A program made the position numbers and the translations under genes. DNA of 64,000 bases from Pterois miles (lineage: Eukaryota > Chordata > Actinopteri > Perciformes > Scorpaenidae), in assembly GCA_947000775.1 (NCBI GenBank), contig CAMQGK010000466.1, positions 2,527,001-2,591,000 on the forward strand, written 5' to 3'. Positions 46,396 through 57,264 of the stretch are shown here, in pieces; position 1 is the stretch's first letter, and every line of letters begins with the position of its first letter. The notes beneath the pieces are model-generated. The model searched no databases. It saw only the letters and a list, made by a program, of their open reading frames with translations, and was not told the origin of the DNA.

Positions 46396-48008
46396 AAAGG
46401 GACCGATAATGGCTATTTAATGGCTTGATAACGCTTGAATCGCGTGGTCTTTTGACCACAAACAACCAGTGGTGATGTTCACCAACTGACAGTATAGATG
46501 TTTGGTGAGTTTCTATCTCCATGTGTGGCAGGAACTCCAGCTTTTTGCCCTTCTTTCATCCAGGCCCTCTACTTTTTTTTCTTTGATTGCACATTTAGGT
46601 CATCAAGAAAACCACAAATCTGATGAAACATTCCCAGTTTCTCATGAAGAGATTTTCCCACAGCAGATCCATGTCTGTTTGCTTCAACTTCCTGTGCTTC
46701 CATTCACTGCCTGCTTTCATGCCTCTAAATTTCACCTCGCATTATGCAGTAAACGTGAAAGGCAGCATTCATCGCCACATTTGCTACGAAGCAAACTAGA
46801 ACAGGTTTTTCTTTTCAGCACAGGCAGAGGATAACACATGGGATAAAGAAAATATCAAATGTTAGAAAATAGAAAAACCTGGAGCAGCTGGGAGTGGAGC
46901 GATTAGAAGATGTGGGTGGGGAGTAGGAAGCAGATATTGCTGACGGTTCATTCCACTCACGTACGCTGTTTGGCAATCCTTATTAATGCTACAAGACAAC
47001 ATGAATCACAGATTTTGTATCCTGTGGCTTTACATCAAGCAGGAAATGGGGAAGCTCATCCATGCAAGGAATTACCTATTTGTAGGATCATACATGTAAA
47101 AGAATGCATAATCACCGAGGATGTTATAAATCTGAGTGTGTACACTGTGACCACACAGGGATCCACCATACAGACAGCAGGGAATCATTGCTTATCATGT
47201 TAAGTCCACCTCTTCTTCCAATCTCATCACTTTGACCTTGTTTTCCCTGCTTCACCTTTGCCTTTTTTACACATTTACCTCCCAAGAGACACAAACACAC
47301 CGCCTCACACTACTTTATGCTTATTTGAATCCAATGTAAACGCACTGGTTTGACCCCTGCGCTATATAATGCACTTTTACTACCTCTCCTCTTGTCAGCT
47401 CTTAATTAGTGCATCTATAACTCCTGTCACAAACACTCCCTCATTACTCCTCTGAGGGTGTGGACGTGTCTCTATCCAGCCTGGCCCCCCTCTTTAAATA
47501 TTGATACTCTGATTCTCTCCATATTAGCAAATGGCTGTTGATCACAGACCTTTGCAGGAGTGTGTGTTCGTGCCACAGAACCTTAATGAGGCAGGAGCAG
47601 ATGAATATTTAATATCCTCAACACATTCCATCACCATAAATGCTTTTATGTGCCCATTAGCCTCCGTAGAGATTTCCTGGTGTGTCCTCCCTCTCGCTCA
47701 CTCTGAGTGGCATCAACGCCAAATTCTGCTTCTTTGAATACCGCAAACCTGCGTTTACTTCGTGAGCAACCTGATCAGCAAATTCATTTAGTTTATATTG
47801 AGCAGTGAAATATTGTGTTTACACTTCATATTCTCTGTTATGTTAAACTGATATAAAACTAACAGAATGTATTGGTGGATCGGTTGCTTGAATCCATTTT
47901 GGCCCAGTTGATGTAAGAAGAACTAGTTGGGCCTTAAAACTGTTGTCATTTAACAAAATTATACATTATGAGGGTATGACGTGGATTCACTGTTGAGTTT
48001 GTTTAAAC
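46396..48008. other. Non-coding intron sequence, possible conserved patches
   Basis: No repeat recognised. 47200-47760 is complex sequence, with CCTTAATGAGGCAGGAGCAG-ATGAATATTTAAT at 47581-47614, and reads like a candidate conserved element; that is an impression only. Confidence 0.35.
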
Positions 48009-48614
48009 CACAGACTGTATATAAGATGACATGACAGCTCCCTAAAAGTGAAGCTAAAACATGTCAATCGCCCCCTGGTGGCTGGCTGCAGTATAGATCA
48101 TAAATCCCACCCCTCCATGTTAGCAGATGGGACATGGGCCAACTAAAAAGTCAAAGCACACCTCAAATCAATTTTAGTTTTTGTCCTGTCAGTTCTTAAC
48201 ATGCTGATGTACATTCAAGTGTTAATTTTTCTGATAAGTTTAGTTATTTGGAGCTATAAAAAGGGGCAAGATGCTGTGATTGACAGCTGCTCTGAGAATA
48301 GTAGTCGCAGCCGGAGGCTCAGGAATTGTACACGAGAGGAGACGTAACTTTAACTTTCCATAACCGTCACAAGTCTGTATAATAGAACATGTTAATGTAA
48401 TTAGAAATATAGTTGTAGAGATGTAATGGTTAGTTGTTGTGTCCTTCTAGCCAAACAGCTACCATGGTGCTAACGTAGCAGCTTGGTAGCTGACTCAAAA
48501 GCTGCGGCCATGCTTGGTTTATAATCGTCCGTTCCCGTATCAGATATCTGGATTCACTTTTGTACAGTGGGAGGAAGTGGTGGTGCGTCCTCCATCTATA
48601 TACACAGACTATGG
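48009..48614 (+). mobile_element. ITR element (TAGACTGTATATAAAGATGG family, type B), copy 3
   Basis: Left end CCACAGACTGTATATAAGATG; right end CCATCTATATACACAGACTATGG, its inverted repeat. Contains CGCCCCCTGGTGGCTGGCTG, TTGACAGCTGCTCTGAGAAT and GTACAGTGGGAGGAAGTGG. The fullest copy, about 605 bp; 31696 lacks part of the interior. No transposase. Confidence 0.75.
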
Positions 48615-49580
48615 TTTGATGGAAATGGCAATTCATTATATAAGTTTCCATCTAAATCCATCTAAACCTTTATTCCAGTAAGACTGAACGTGCTGTGGTT
48701 AACATAACATTTGAGTAGTAAGGCAACAAGGTTAAATTCCAATTTACGGCATTTCAATTGCAAAATTGTCCCACTTGCAGCAGGAGAATCCACAACAGTC
48801 CTTCAGGGCCATACAGCGGTCTTACTTTGATCTGCTGTAGCTGATGTCTTTGTCCACAGTTAATCAAAGAGAGCACATCCTGCATACTTGCTAAATTTCA
48901 TGTAGATTTCTGGCCGCGGTTCAACATACAGTATATCAACGCCAGCACATTTGAATCAGCAGTTCTATTTACAGTTGTTGTTGAGACATAACTAACAAAC
49001 TTGTTTCTCACACTGCACAGGTTCATAATATGCTGCAGGACTTATTAATAATCTCAATTTAGCTGTTTTAACAGAAAGGAAAGCAGACACATTTTTAAAA
49101 TGGGACTTTTACTGCAATGTATCTTGCTCTTAAGCTTTGGGAGGGATGTAAACCTCCATCTGTGGATAGTTGAGCCCCGGAGAAGACTGGAGCTAGGCTG
49201 TTTCTTTAATCACTTTTATTAGATACAAGGAGAAAACTTTCTTCACAACATGCGCCTTCAGATTTTTGTTTTTTTCTAATGTACGTGTGCTGCAATCCAG
49301 AGACTGCAGCTTCACAGCGAATGCTTGTTGAAGTTAGGTACTTGTTGAAAACAGAACACACACATATCCAGTATCCAGGGATAAAAGACGGAGAGCAACA
49401 GAAGAGAAATCTGTTGCTACAGCAAGTATTTCTACCGTCGCATATTCAGATGACATAAGCATTCAACTGCTTGTGTGTCAATCACGGCTGCAAACATTCC
49501 CCGGGAGGATTAAAGGAGTGTTTGAAACAGTGTGAGTCTTCTGTGGAGGCGGGATGTGTCAACTGGCAGACGTACTGTAT

Positions 49581-49624
<44 letters not shown>

Positions 49625-50440
49625 CTCAAGGTGAGGGCAGGAATACAGATTGAAAGTTGCTCTCGCTGCCGGTGTGTAGATGTGATGATGAGTGTGTCGG
49701 AGGAAAGTGTGTGTGCTGCGTGGTGCCTGGCTGTGCGTGATAAAGACACAGGAAGGGAGGCTATAGTAAGACGCATACAGGAATTAAAATGGGCATCGGC
49801 ATATGTGCAGAGAAACACTCCTGCTCTCACGCTCACACAGTCTGTCGCGCTTGCACACATTCTTTTGCTGATTTGCCACTTGGCACACAGCCAGAACACA
49901 AGGTGCGAGCCGCAACATTAAAAAGCTATTAAGCTATCATTAGTGGCACCGTGGCTGCCCAGTGTAAGGCCGCGAGCCCTGACATTAACAGCAATCTACC
50001 GTTATAGCATCTGAACGTGTTGTAATGAACCCGCTGTGTTTCAGAGATTAGCCGCAGCCAATACGCCAGAGATAAGTCAGACCCCTTCCCCGCATGCCAC
50101 CACACAAGGAGAGCCAAGAACAGGGAGGGGTAATGGTAAACAAGTAGTACAAGCCTCAGCAGCAGCCAAGTGATTTATATTTTGGGGTTTGTAAATGCGC
50201 CATATTTCATGACAAACAACTGGTGTAGAAAATGCACAATCAGGCTTATTTGTGTGTGTGAGAGGGTGCACTATAGAGAAAAAGTATGAGCTGGTTTGCA
50301 GGGATTAATCTCCCAGCTTCCGTTTCTGGTCTTTGATTTATTTAAAAAGGTAAATATAATATTTTCATGGTCTTTGTTAGTTCATCTTTTGAATCCACAA
50401 TATCCTTAGGTCACCTTTAGACACAGTTAATTCTTCATAG
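48615..50440. other. Non-coding intron sequence with a (TG)n array
   Basis: (TG)n at 49582-49622. 49900-50110 is complex and repeat-free (AAGCTATCATTAGTGGCACC near 49925) and could be conserved. Two 129-codon overlapping ORFs at 49510-49921 read the TG tract. Confidence 0.4.
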
Positions 50441-50690
50441 TAGGGATGCTAACTTTGAAAAATTTTTCTTAACCAATAACCAACCCTCATTAAACGATTA
50501 TTAACCGTTAACAGATTAGTGCCTTGCATGTAGCGGTGCGCCAGCGGCAGAGCTACTATAGTGGCCACAGTGCTGTGTGTAGTGTTGTGGACATGAAGCC
50601 ACTTTCTCAGTCGAAGTCCACCAGCACATATTTTGTTGAGTTAAGCAGGTTGTCAGCTGTGTGTCTGCCCGGATTAACAATAGCGATTGT
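50441..50690 (-). mobile_element. hAT-like element fragment (TTAACC family), copy 2
   Basis: Left end TAGGGATGCTAACTTTGAA, then CCAATAACCAACCCTC and ATTAACCGTTAACAG, and GTAGCGGTGCGCCAGC, which is the reverse of the CTGGCGCACCGCTAC in the copy at 59088-59350. The right limit is uncertain. Confidence 0.5.
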
Positions 50691-52131
50691 CTAAAAAACA
50701 CTATGTGTGTGTTTGCGCTACGATAGCAGCTGCTAGCTGCTGTCGTCACCGAAGAGAAGCAGCATGCATAATGATGAGCTACTGGTGTGAAAAGATTGAA
50801 AAGGCTGCATGCTTATGCTTTCAAAAACTGAATTTAGTACATTTTTGTTTGTTGAGGAAAAGAAATGGATGTCAAATAAGTCAGCGTCAGTTGGGGCTGA
50901 AGACTACAAGTCTGGAAAAAAATCTGGGGGCATGGAGTTAAAAATAAGTGAGCTTACTAGACATCATTAGCCACACACATAACACAACTGCATTTCTGAC
51001 CGAACTGATGCTGGCTGAAATGTATTGTGGGTAATTGTGGGTAATAATTCTGACAAGGAAGAAGAATGGGTGGAATAAAAAAAATGATCTCTTGGGTTCT
51101 GCTGCACTGATTTATATCCTTAAAAAAAAAAAAAAAGTGAGTCATGAAGCCACCATAGTTATGCTGAACTAAAGTTTATCATTTAATATATTAATTATTC
51201 ATTAGAGGAATTAATAATTCATTTACTATATATATAGTTTTGTGGTTTTATAAATGGCATTGCAATGACAGATGTAAATACAATGAAGGAATATGCTATG
51301 CTGACCTATCTAGAACATAATTGCATTAATGGGGACTAATCATGATTAATAACAAAAAAAGCAGTCATTTGAGACCTTAATTGAGAGGTAATTACTTAAA
51401 CATATGGACAATATGATGGATTGATTCTGCAATTCTTTGCTTAATAACTGCTGATGCAAAAATGATGGCTATAATTTCTATCTAAAACATTATGTTTCAT
51501 CATAAACAATATCCAAAAGTTCTGGATGCGGCTCCAAACTGAAACCAGCATTAACTGCATCATCACATTATTTGACTAAAAACATGACACAAAGTGGGCA
51601 GCCCTCAAAACATTTCAGAAAAACACAAAGCCCACAGCGGAAACTGTGCTGTACTCTGAGGCTGAAATAAACTTGATGTGTGTGATGCTTTCCAGATGCT
51701 GTGACAGGTATCAGAAGAAGTTAGCCTGATGACCATTAGTCATGCTAAAATTAGACTTGGTAAGCAGCACTGCAGGTGCAGGGTGCAGGGTGGATATGGT
51801 AGTATGGTTAAGGACTACAATGCCCGCATAACACACACACATGCACGCGCATGCACACACACATGCGCGCACGCACACACACATATGCGCGCACCATTAG
51901 GCTGTGGTTATAGATAAAGCTAGAGCGTACGGTAGGCTGACTGCCAGTAGTAGTAGAGTGGTAGCAGGTGACATTCACACGACACAGACTAAAACAATGG
52001 AGTCATACTGTATGTCTACATCCTCATACAAATAATTGAAGAGCATTAACTTTGCAAAACATTATACATGAAACATTTCGCCGAGCCTTTCTTTGTGTTT
52101 TCCAGCAGCTGTGGGTGTTTGTATGGGAGGT
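50691..52131. other. Non-coding intron sequence with an alternating Pu/Py tract
   Basis: 51831-51893 is a 63-base strictly alternating purine-pyrimidine tract with CGCG steps (see findings). A homopolymer A lies near 51122-51136. Nothing else is recognised. Confidence 0.45.
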
Positions 52132-53200
52132 TATATCTGTACCCTTGTACATCTACTATTCTTACACCCCCGCTGAAACTAATTGTGCTCATCTCCATCT
52201 CATGTCTCATCTCAATGTGACATGTTGACATAAAAAAGATTGACATAATTACCAAACTGAACATTCATTAGGTCATCTACTTAATCATTATAATTAAAAG
52301 CTATGTACCTTAACTTTGAATACTGTGCATTAGCTTGTGGTAATATAAAATCATGCACTTCATCAGGTACCCCACCAGTTCCTTCACAGTGATGTAGAAT
52401 GACCATGTTAATGCTGCTCAACCTAAATCTCCATATGACCTAATATTTATGATATTGATCATTTTGAGTCACTAGTACTGCCACTCCCACTGTGAATCAA
52501 CCTCACACTCTGCAGCACTTTTAATTCATTGTTTTGGTTTGCCGTATGGCTGCGACTTAAAGGCTCCTAATGCCAATGAAATCAGTGGACAACTTCCGGG
52601 TCTGGATTGCGAAGGCGATGCTGAAGTGCCTTAAAGTTGCATTCTTTCTATTATCCAGCTGGGGGCGACTCCTCTGGTTGCAAAAAGACATTTGATTGTA
52701 AAGAAGTCTATGAGAAAATGAGCCTACTTCTCACTTGATGTATTACCTCAGTAAACATTGTAAACATGGCATTTATGGTCTCAGTCACTAGTTTCAAGTC
52801 TTCAATACAGCATGATGTTCATTTAGCAAATTACGGTCTCATTTAGAGTCAGATAGGGTATGCTTTAAGGTGTGGCTACCTTGTGACTGACCGGTCGCTA
52901 CCACAGAGTTGTCAGGTCTGGGAGTTGTCCACGTTTTCGGCATACAACGTTACCCTTTCACAGTGTGTTTTCAGTGCATTACTGTTAACTGTAACATTTT
53001 GGTTGCCTAAAAATTGTCTAAAAAGCTGTCTTATTCAGCTTTCAGTTGTACTTAGCTCCACCCTCTCATGTCCCTTCTGGTTGCAAATAAACCAAGATGG
53101 TGATGGCCAAAGTGCCGAACTCTGGCTTCAAAACGGCAGCACACAAACCAATGGGTGACGTCACAGTGACGACATCCACTTCTTATATGCAGTCTACGAC
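52132..53200 (-). mobile_element. Type A ITR-family element, right arm of a long inverted pair
   Basis: The reverse of 40929-41990. Its right edge reads CTTCTTATATGCAGTCTACG and contains ACCAATGGGTGACGTCACAG; the left edge is at TTATATCTGT, where the match to the other arm stops. The best matching block is about 52270-52700. No coding region. Located about 400 bp before the acceptor of the next exon. Confidence 0.8.
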
Positions 53201-53603
53201 TGAAACATGCAAAACAATGCTTAACAGTGCAACTCGTCTTGTAGCCGAGCTGATTTTCTGTTTTAGGTAAAAACATGTCCTTGTAAATCTAATAAGACAT
53301 CATAAACAGCTTCTCTATTTATATGTGGAAAAAAACAAGATATTCACAATATGCCAAGAAATATAAATAGAGGGTAAACACATACCCATTCACACATACC
53401 ACGCAGAGACTACGGTGTTCATCCAGTATTCATTATCTTATTGTGTGATGCACGGAGAGCTTCCTCCATCTGCTGACAGAAGATAAAAGAAGCAGAGGAA
53501 GAAGAGTGAAATAGGCCACATCAGTAATACCTTTAGACATCTTCAATCATGAAGAAGTTATGATATAACCTTGCCCCCCCTACATCTCCATGCATCCCTG
53601 CAG
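53201..53603 (+). other. Last part of the 13.2 kb copine intron
   Basis: Ordinary AT-rich intronic sequence that ends in CCTTGCCCCCCCTACATCTC-CATGCATCCCTGCAG. No repeat family recognised. Confidence 0.5.
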
Positions 53604-53707
53604 GATAGCGCCACTATGCAGTTTTGCGCCAACAAGTTGGACAAGAAGGACTTCTTTGGCAAGTCGGACCCTTTCATGGTTTTCTACAGAAGCAACGAGG
53701 ATGGAAC
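53604..53707 (+). CDS. cpne: Copine exon: first part of the C2B domain
   Basis: 34 codons plus two bases of the next codon. The peptide contains FCANKLDKKDFFGKSDPF and ends YRSNEDG plus a split Thr. This is the start of the second copine C2 domain. The Asp residues of KKDFFGKSDPF are those of the first Ca2+-binding loop (known for C2 domains). Donor GTGAGTGCT is strong. Enters in phase 0 from 40390 and leaves in phase 2, and the next exon supplies the last base. Within the CPNE5/8/9 group the paralogue is not resolved. The Met in the FMVF stretch is a conservative change from the Leu that I recall in mammals. Confidence 0.92.
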
Positions 53708-54918
53708 GTGAGTGCTCGATGCAATTGTGTTTGGAAAGGCAGCTGCGAGTGCTGGAAGAAAATCATAAAGGTTACAGTACCATAATAAAAAATTCAAATG
53801 GAAGTCATCTGGGGAAGAGGGAGAGGCAATAACAGAGGGAAAATTAGATGAGATACAATAGAGAGGGATGATAATTATATGTACAGTATGAGAGATGAGC
53901 TGCAGTGGTTACTGAGGCATGTACCACTTAAGAGGCTGCATATGGAGACAAGTATCCTACTCATAACCCAACTCCCATGGCTATGCCTTACATAAATGAC
54001 TCAAGGAGAGCAAATACAAAGGAGAGGAATTCATGAAAAAAAAAAAAGGCATAAAAGGAAAAAAAAAAACAATCTGCTTTTCCATCAGCAGGAAAAAACA
54101 CTGTCAGTTTCTGAGGCAATTCACAAGGGGATACACAACACTCCCCCATCTCCTCTCGCCTTCCCAGAGTGCTGTTCAGCCTCCCCCAAGGGGCTGCACA
54201 GTTGTGGCAGTGTCAGCTCTGCGAAGTCGAAGATGTTTTAGCAAGTGCTTCATTAGCCGTCTTCCAGCTTTTCTCAGTGTTTTTTTTTTTTTGGATACAT
54301 AACAGGGTGGGAAATGGAGCCCCACAGATGTGCTAGAAGTATCTGTTGTTAGTGCCAAAGGGGGGGTATAAATTAGAGGCCGGTGCAGCTAAGGGACTAA
54401 CATGGTTTTAAAAGGCTTGAGGCACTTAGTGGAGCACAAGTAATCCAAGGCTTTGGGTGGGAAAAAAAAGGAAAAAAAAAAAAAGTGATACGCCTTGTTG
54501 CTTTTGGAGAGGATATTTGGGGTGTATTTGATAGGAACTTATGTGGCTCGGCTCTGCGGAGCATTCCAGATATCAGAGGAATCCATTTGCATATCATTGT
54601 CACACTTGAGGTCAAGGCAAAGGATTTAAAAGCCAGACTGAAATATCAAATTATTCTCTGTGGTCTAAAACACAATATAGCTGGGAGACAGGCCAAGCGG
54701 TAAACAAAGCTGGGTGCAGCCCTATTTAAAGCATCTCTCCCGTCACTGAGGGATTTGACATTGTCTCTCCTGTTACTTCCGTCTCCTCAGTTGCTACTCC
54801 TCCCCTTATTTGCATATCTATCTCTCTCCCCGGCTTGTGTAATTAACAACTGATATTGGAATTTCTTTCTCTGCCTCTTTTTGAACATATCGTTCCTAAC
54901 CTCCCTCCTCTACTGCAG
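53708..54918 (+). other. Copine intron of 1.2 kb
   Basis: Contains A-rich homopolymers (54034-54070, 54466-54484) and a T run near 54280. 54485-54740 is complex (GGCAAAGGATTTAAAAGCCA near 54620) and could be a conserved intronic element; not tested. The acceptor is TCCTCTACTGCAG. Confidence 0.6.
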
Positions 54919-55023
54919 GTTTACTATCTGCCATAAAACAGAGGTGGTGAAGAACACATTGAATCCAGTGTGGCAGCCTTACACGATCCCAGTGCGAGCG
55001 CTCTGCAATGGAGACTACGACAG
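54919..55023 (+). CDS. cpne: Copine exon: middle of the C2B domain
   Basis: One base closes the split Thr codon, 34 codons follow and two bases are carried over. The peptide begins FTICHKTEV, includes TEVVKNTLNPVWQPYTIPV and ends ALCNGDYD with a split Arg. TEV-KNTLNPVW is the highly conserved central copine C2B segment. Donor GTACCACC is weaker than the other two. The expected next exon would start with the remaining base of Arg followed by (T/I)(I/V)K-V-YDWDRDG text with the second Ca2+-binding loop. It was not found in the remaining 9 kb of the window, so it probably lies beyond 64000. Confidence 0.92.
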
Positions 55024-56945
55024 GTACCACCTCCCCCTCCCTGTTCTTTACACCTTCTGCTGGTTGTCCTTTCACTGCAGGCTCCATTCATCCCCTATAT
55101 CTCTACCTCATCACACACACATATAGGAAAACACACATCTTGAATAGTCTATATAATGCCTTCATTGATTTCTGTTGGCTCAATGTATTGACTGCCTTCA
55201 TGGCTCTAATGAAAACCTCTCTGACTGACAAACTGTGTACTGATGGCAACCATTACTGCACCGTGAGCGTCGATACATTTAACCAGCAGAAATCAATTCA
55301 ACTTGGCGCAGTGTTAAGCCCCCAACTCCTTCTACTGTCACATTGTTTCTGCTGCTGTGTGCTGAGGACATCCCTCGGTATCGATTTTTACTGGAGTAGC
55401 ACAGGTCAGGCACAATGAGCCTCTCTAATCTCCAGTGACCTCCTTGTGCCGTTTCTGTTATCAGTGTTATTCACCTCAGATAGAATCTCTGAGCCATATA
55501 CATATACTATTATAAGACTTATAAGTAGTTGCAGCTACAGTAGGGATGTTAATAATTAACCGTTAAACCGATAGCATTTTAGCCAATTAACTCTATTGGT
55601 TAAAACAGTTAAAAGAAATACTAATGATAAATTAAAAGGCTGACAAAACACAGGCTCGTCTCAGGAGATATGAAATAACCTATATTGTGATATCGTGGCC
55701 ATATCGTCCAGCCTTACTTTACTTTTATACTTATAAAACACTCGGATCACATTACTGACTAAATATCTAAAATAATGATGGTTGCTCTTCCCAGTTGGCG
55801 CATAATTAACGTAGACATGTTGTGTCACGAGGGAATATGAATTCAGTTCTCTCCCAGCGTATCTGCCCGCCTCTAATTTACACAGTGCTGGGAAGAAAAC
55901 AAGCTAAATCATGAAGGAGTATGAGATGAAAAAGGAGTGACAGACGGATTACTTTCGCGGGGGGAAATATTTCATGTGTCATACTGTATCTTTCTTCTGC
56001 CTCTCCCCCTTTTTACTCATCTCTCTCACACAAAGGTGTCTGTCCCGTCTTCCTTGTATGCAGTCAAACTAATTACTGTGAATGCCGAGAACTTGGTGTG
56101 TGCTTAGAAAGCTGAGATAAATCCCAAACAGACAGATGGGAACAGAGCTGTTGATGGCGTCGTCTCAGAAAGTATTCGATTCTTGGGAAATATTAGGTGA
56201 ATCTGTGTGAGCGGACCAAGTCGCTGTCCTGTAAGAGCCAATCGCACACAGGCGACTGAGCATCCAAGATACTGCTTTCCTGTGCCATGCAAATATATGC
56301 GCACACACACACACACAACTTAAGAGTAATATAATATGACAAGCCACAAGCTGAAACAGCTGGAGATTCTGGACGTCTTGAAATATCACTAAGACAGTGC
56401 TATAAACAGGTTACACTGTACACTCGTGTGTGAGGAATAAACTTTGTGACAGTGTTTTTGTGTCCATATTTCTATGATGGGGAGTGAGTCTATCTGTCTG
56501 CCTTTTGAATTATATACTGTAGTTCTTAAGATCCACTAATAATTTTTTTTTCAACTTCTGCGATGGTACATTATCATCCAAGCTGGACTCATGCAGAAAC
56601 ATGGCTCTTAAAGCTGTCAAATGTTTTGATAACCGTTTACATCCATCAACTGATGGATCGGGATTTGGGTTTGGGACCGGTCCCAAAGACTTCTTGTCAA
56701 AGACTGACATCCGAACGTCCACCCTCACAGACTCCTGTCATGCGTATCGTGACATGCTCTCCATCATCATGTCAAGCCAGACGTGACTTACGACCTCCAT
56801 AGCTTCCATGGAGACAAACTGAAGTATTTTTCTAAATGGTTTCTCACTGTATTGATGTTGGCAACTAATGCAAGTTACAGAATTTAGCGTTTCCCAAACT
56901 TAGTTTCTAGGATCCACTTAAAATGAGAAATTACTGTGACCCACT
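55024..56945 (+). other. Presumed copine intron sequence
   Basis: A fragment of the TTAACC hAT family (TAGGGATGTTAATAATTAACCG) begins at 55542. CAATATTG-like text near 55680-55715 belongs to another element. No exon of the copine frame was noticed. Confidence 0.45.
55542..55650 (+). mobile_element. hAT-like element fragment (TTAACC family), copy 3
   Basis: TAGGGATGTTAATAATTAACC-GTTAAACC, the left end of the same family as 59088-59350 and 50441-50690. The body is not preserved. Confidence 0.55.
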
Positions 56946-56992
56946 TCTAGGGATGTTACTTAACTGTTTAACCATTAACTGGCATTTAGAAT
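56946..56992 (+). mobile_element. hAT-like element end fragment (TTAACC family), copy 4
   Basis: TCTAGGGATGTTACTTAACTG-TTTAACCATTAACTGGC is another left end of the family; the pogo-like element begins immediately after it. Confidence 0.5.
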
Positions 56993-57264
56993 CCCGTATT
57001 TTTCGCACTATAAGGCGCACTTTAAATCGCCCAACTGTTTAACTCAGACACTGGCGATGAAGGATTTGATGGATTTGTGGAAGAGGAATGAACTGAAAAG
57101 TGAGTGTATTGTTTTGTATTTCATGTGTTACAACTGGAAAATGTTGAGAGTTATTGAAGTTCTTGAGTTAATACATGAATTGAATAAAGTTTGACTTATC
57201 TGACCGTTTTGTTTCGCTTTATGTGCCTTATAATCCGTTGCGCCTTATAGTGCGAAAAATAGGG
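56993..57264. mobile_element. Palindromic element with pogo/Tigger-like relict
   Basis: Left end CCCGTATTTTTCGCACTATA-AGGCGCAC; right end in reverse CCCTATTTTTCGCACTATAA-GGCGCAACG, about 28 bp of inverted repeat with few differences. Just inside the left end (57044-57091) an open frame reads NSDTGDEGFDGFVEEE and stop, an acidic tail reminiscent of pogo-like transposases. That suggests an internally deleted derivative of an autonomous element (inference). No DDE domain remains. Confidence 0.7.

Larger units (their letters stand above)
40391..53603 (+). other. Copine intron of 13.2 kb
   Basis: GTGAGT at 40391 and a strong acceptor (CCATGCATCCCTGCAG) at 53603 define the ends. It contains the inverted copies at 40929-41990 and 52132-53200, the SINE at 44727-45084, several hAT-like pieces, four dinucleotide arrays and otherwise unremarkable sequence. 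No exon candidate of the copine frame was noticed inside. Confidence 0.8.

Noticed and set aside
56601..56786. Plus ORF starting Met-Ala-Leu-Lys-Ala-Val, like a copine VWA segment
   Set aside because: Only the first residues and a short Gly-Phe-Gly stretch agree. The bounds are not splice-like, and the intervening C2B exons would be missing.
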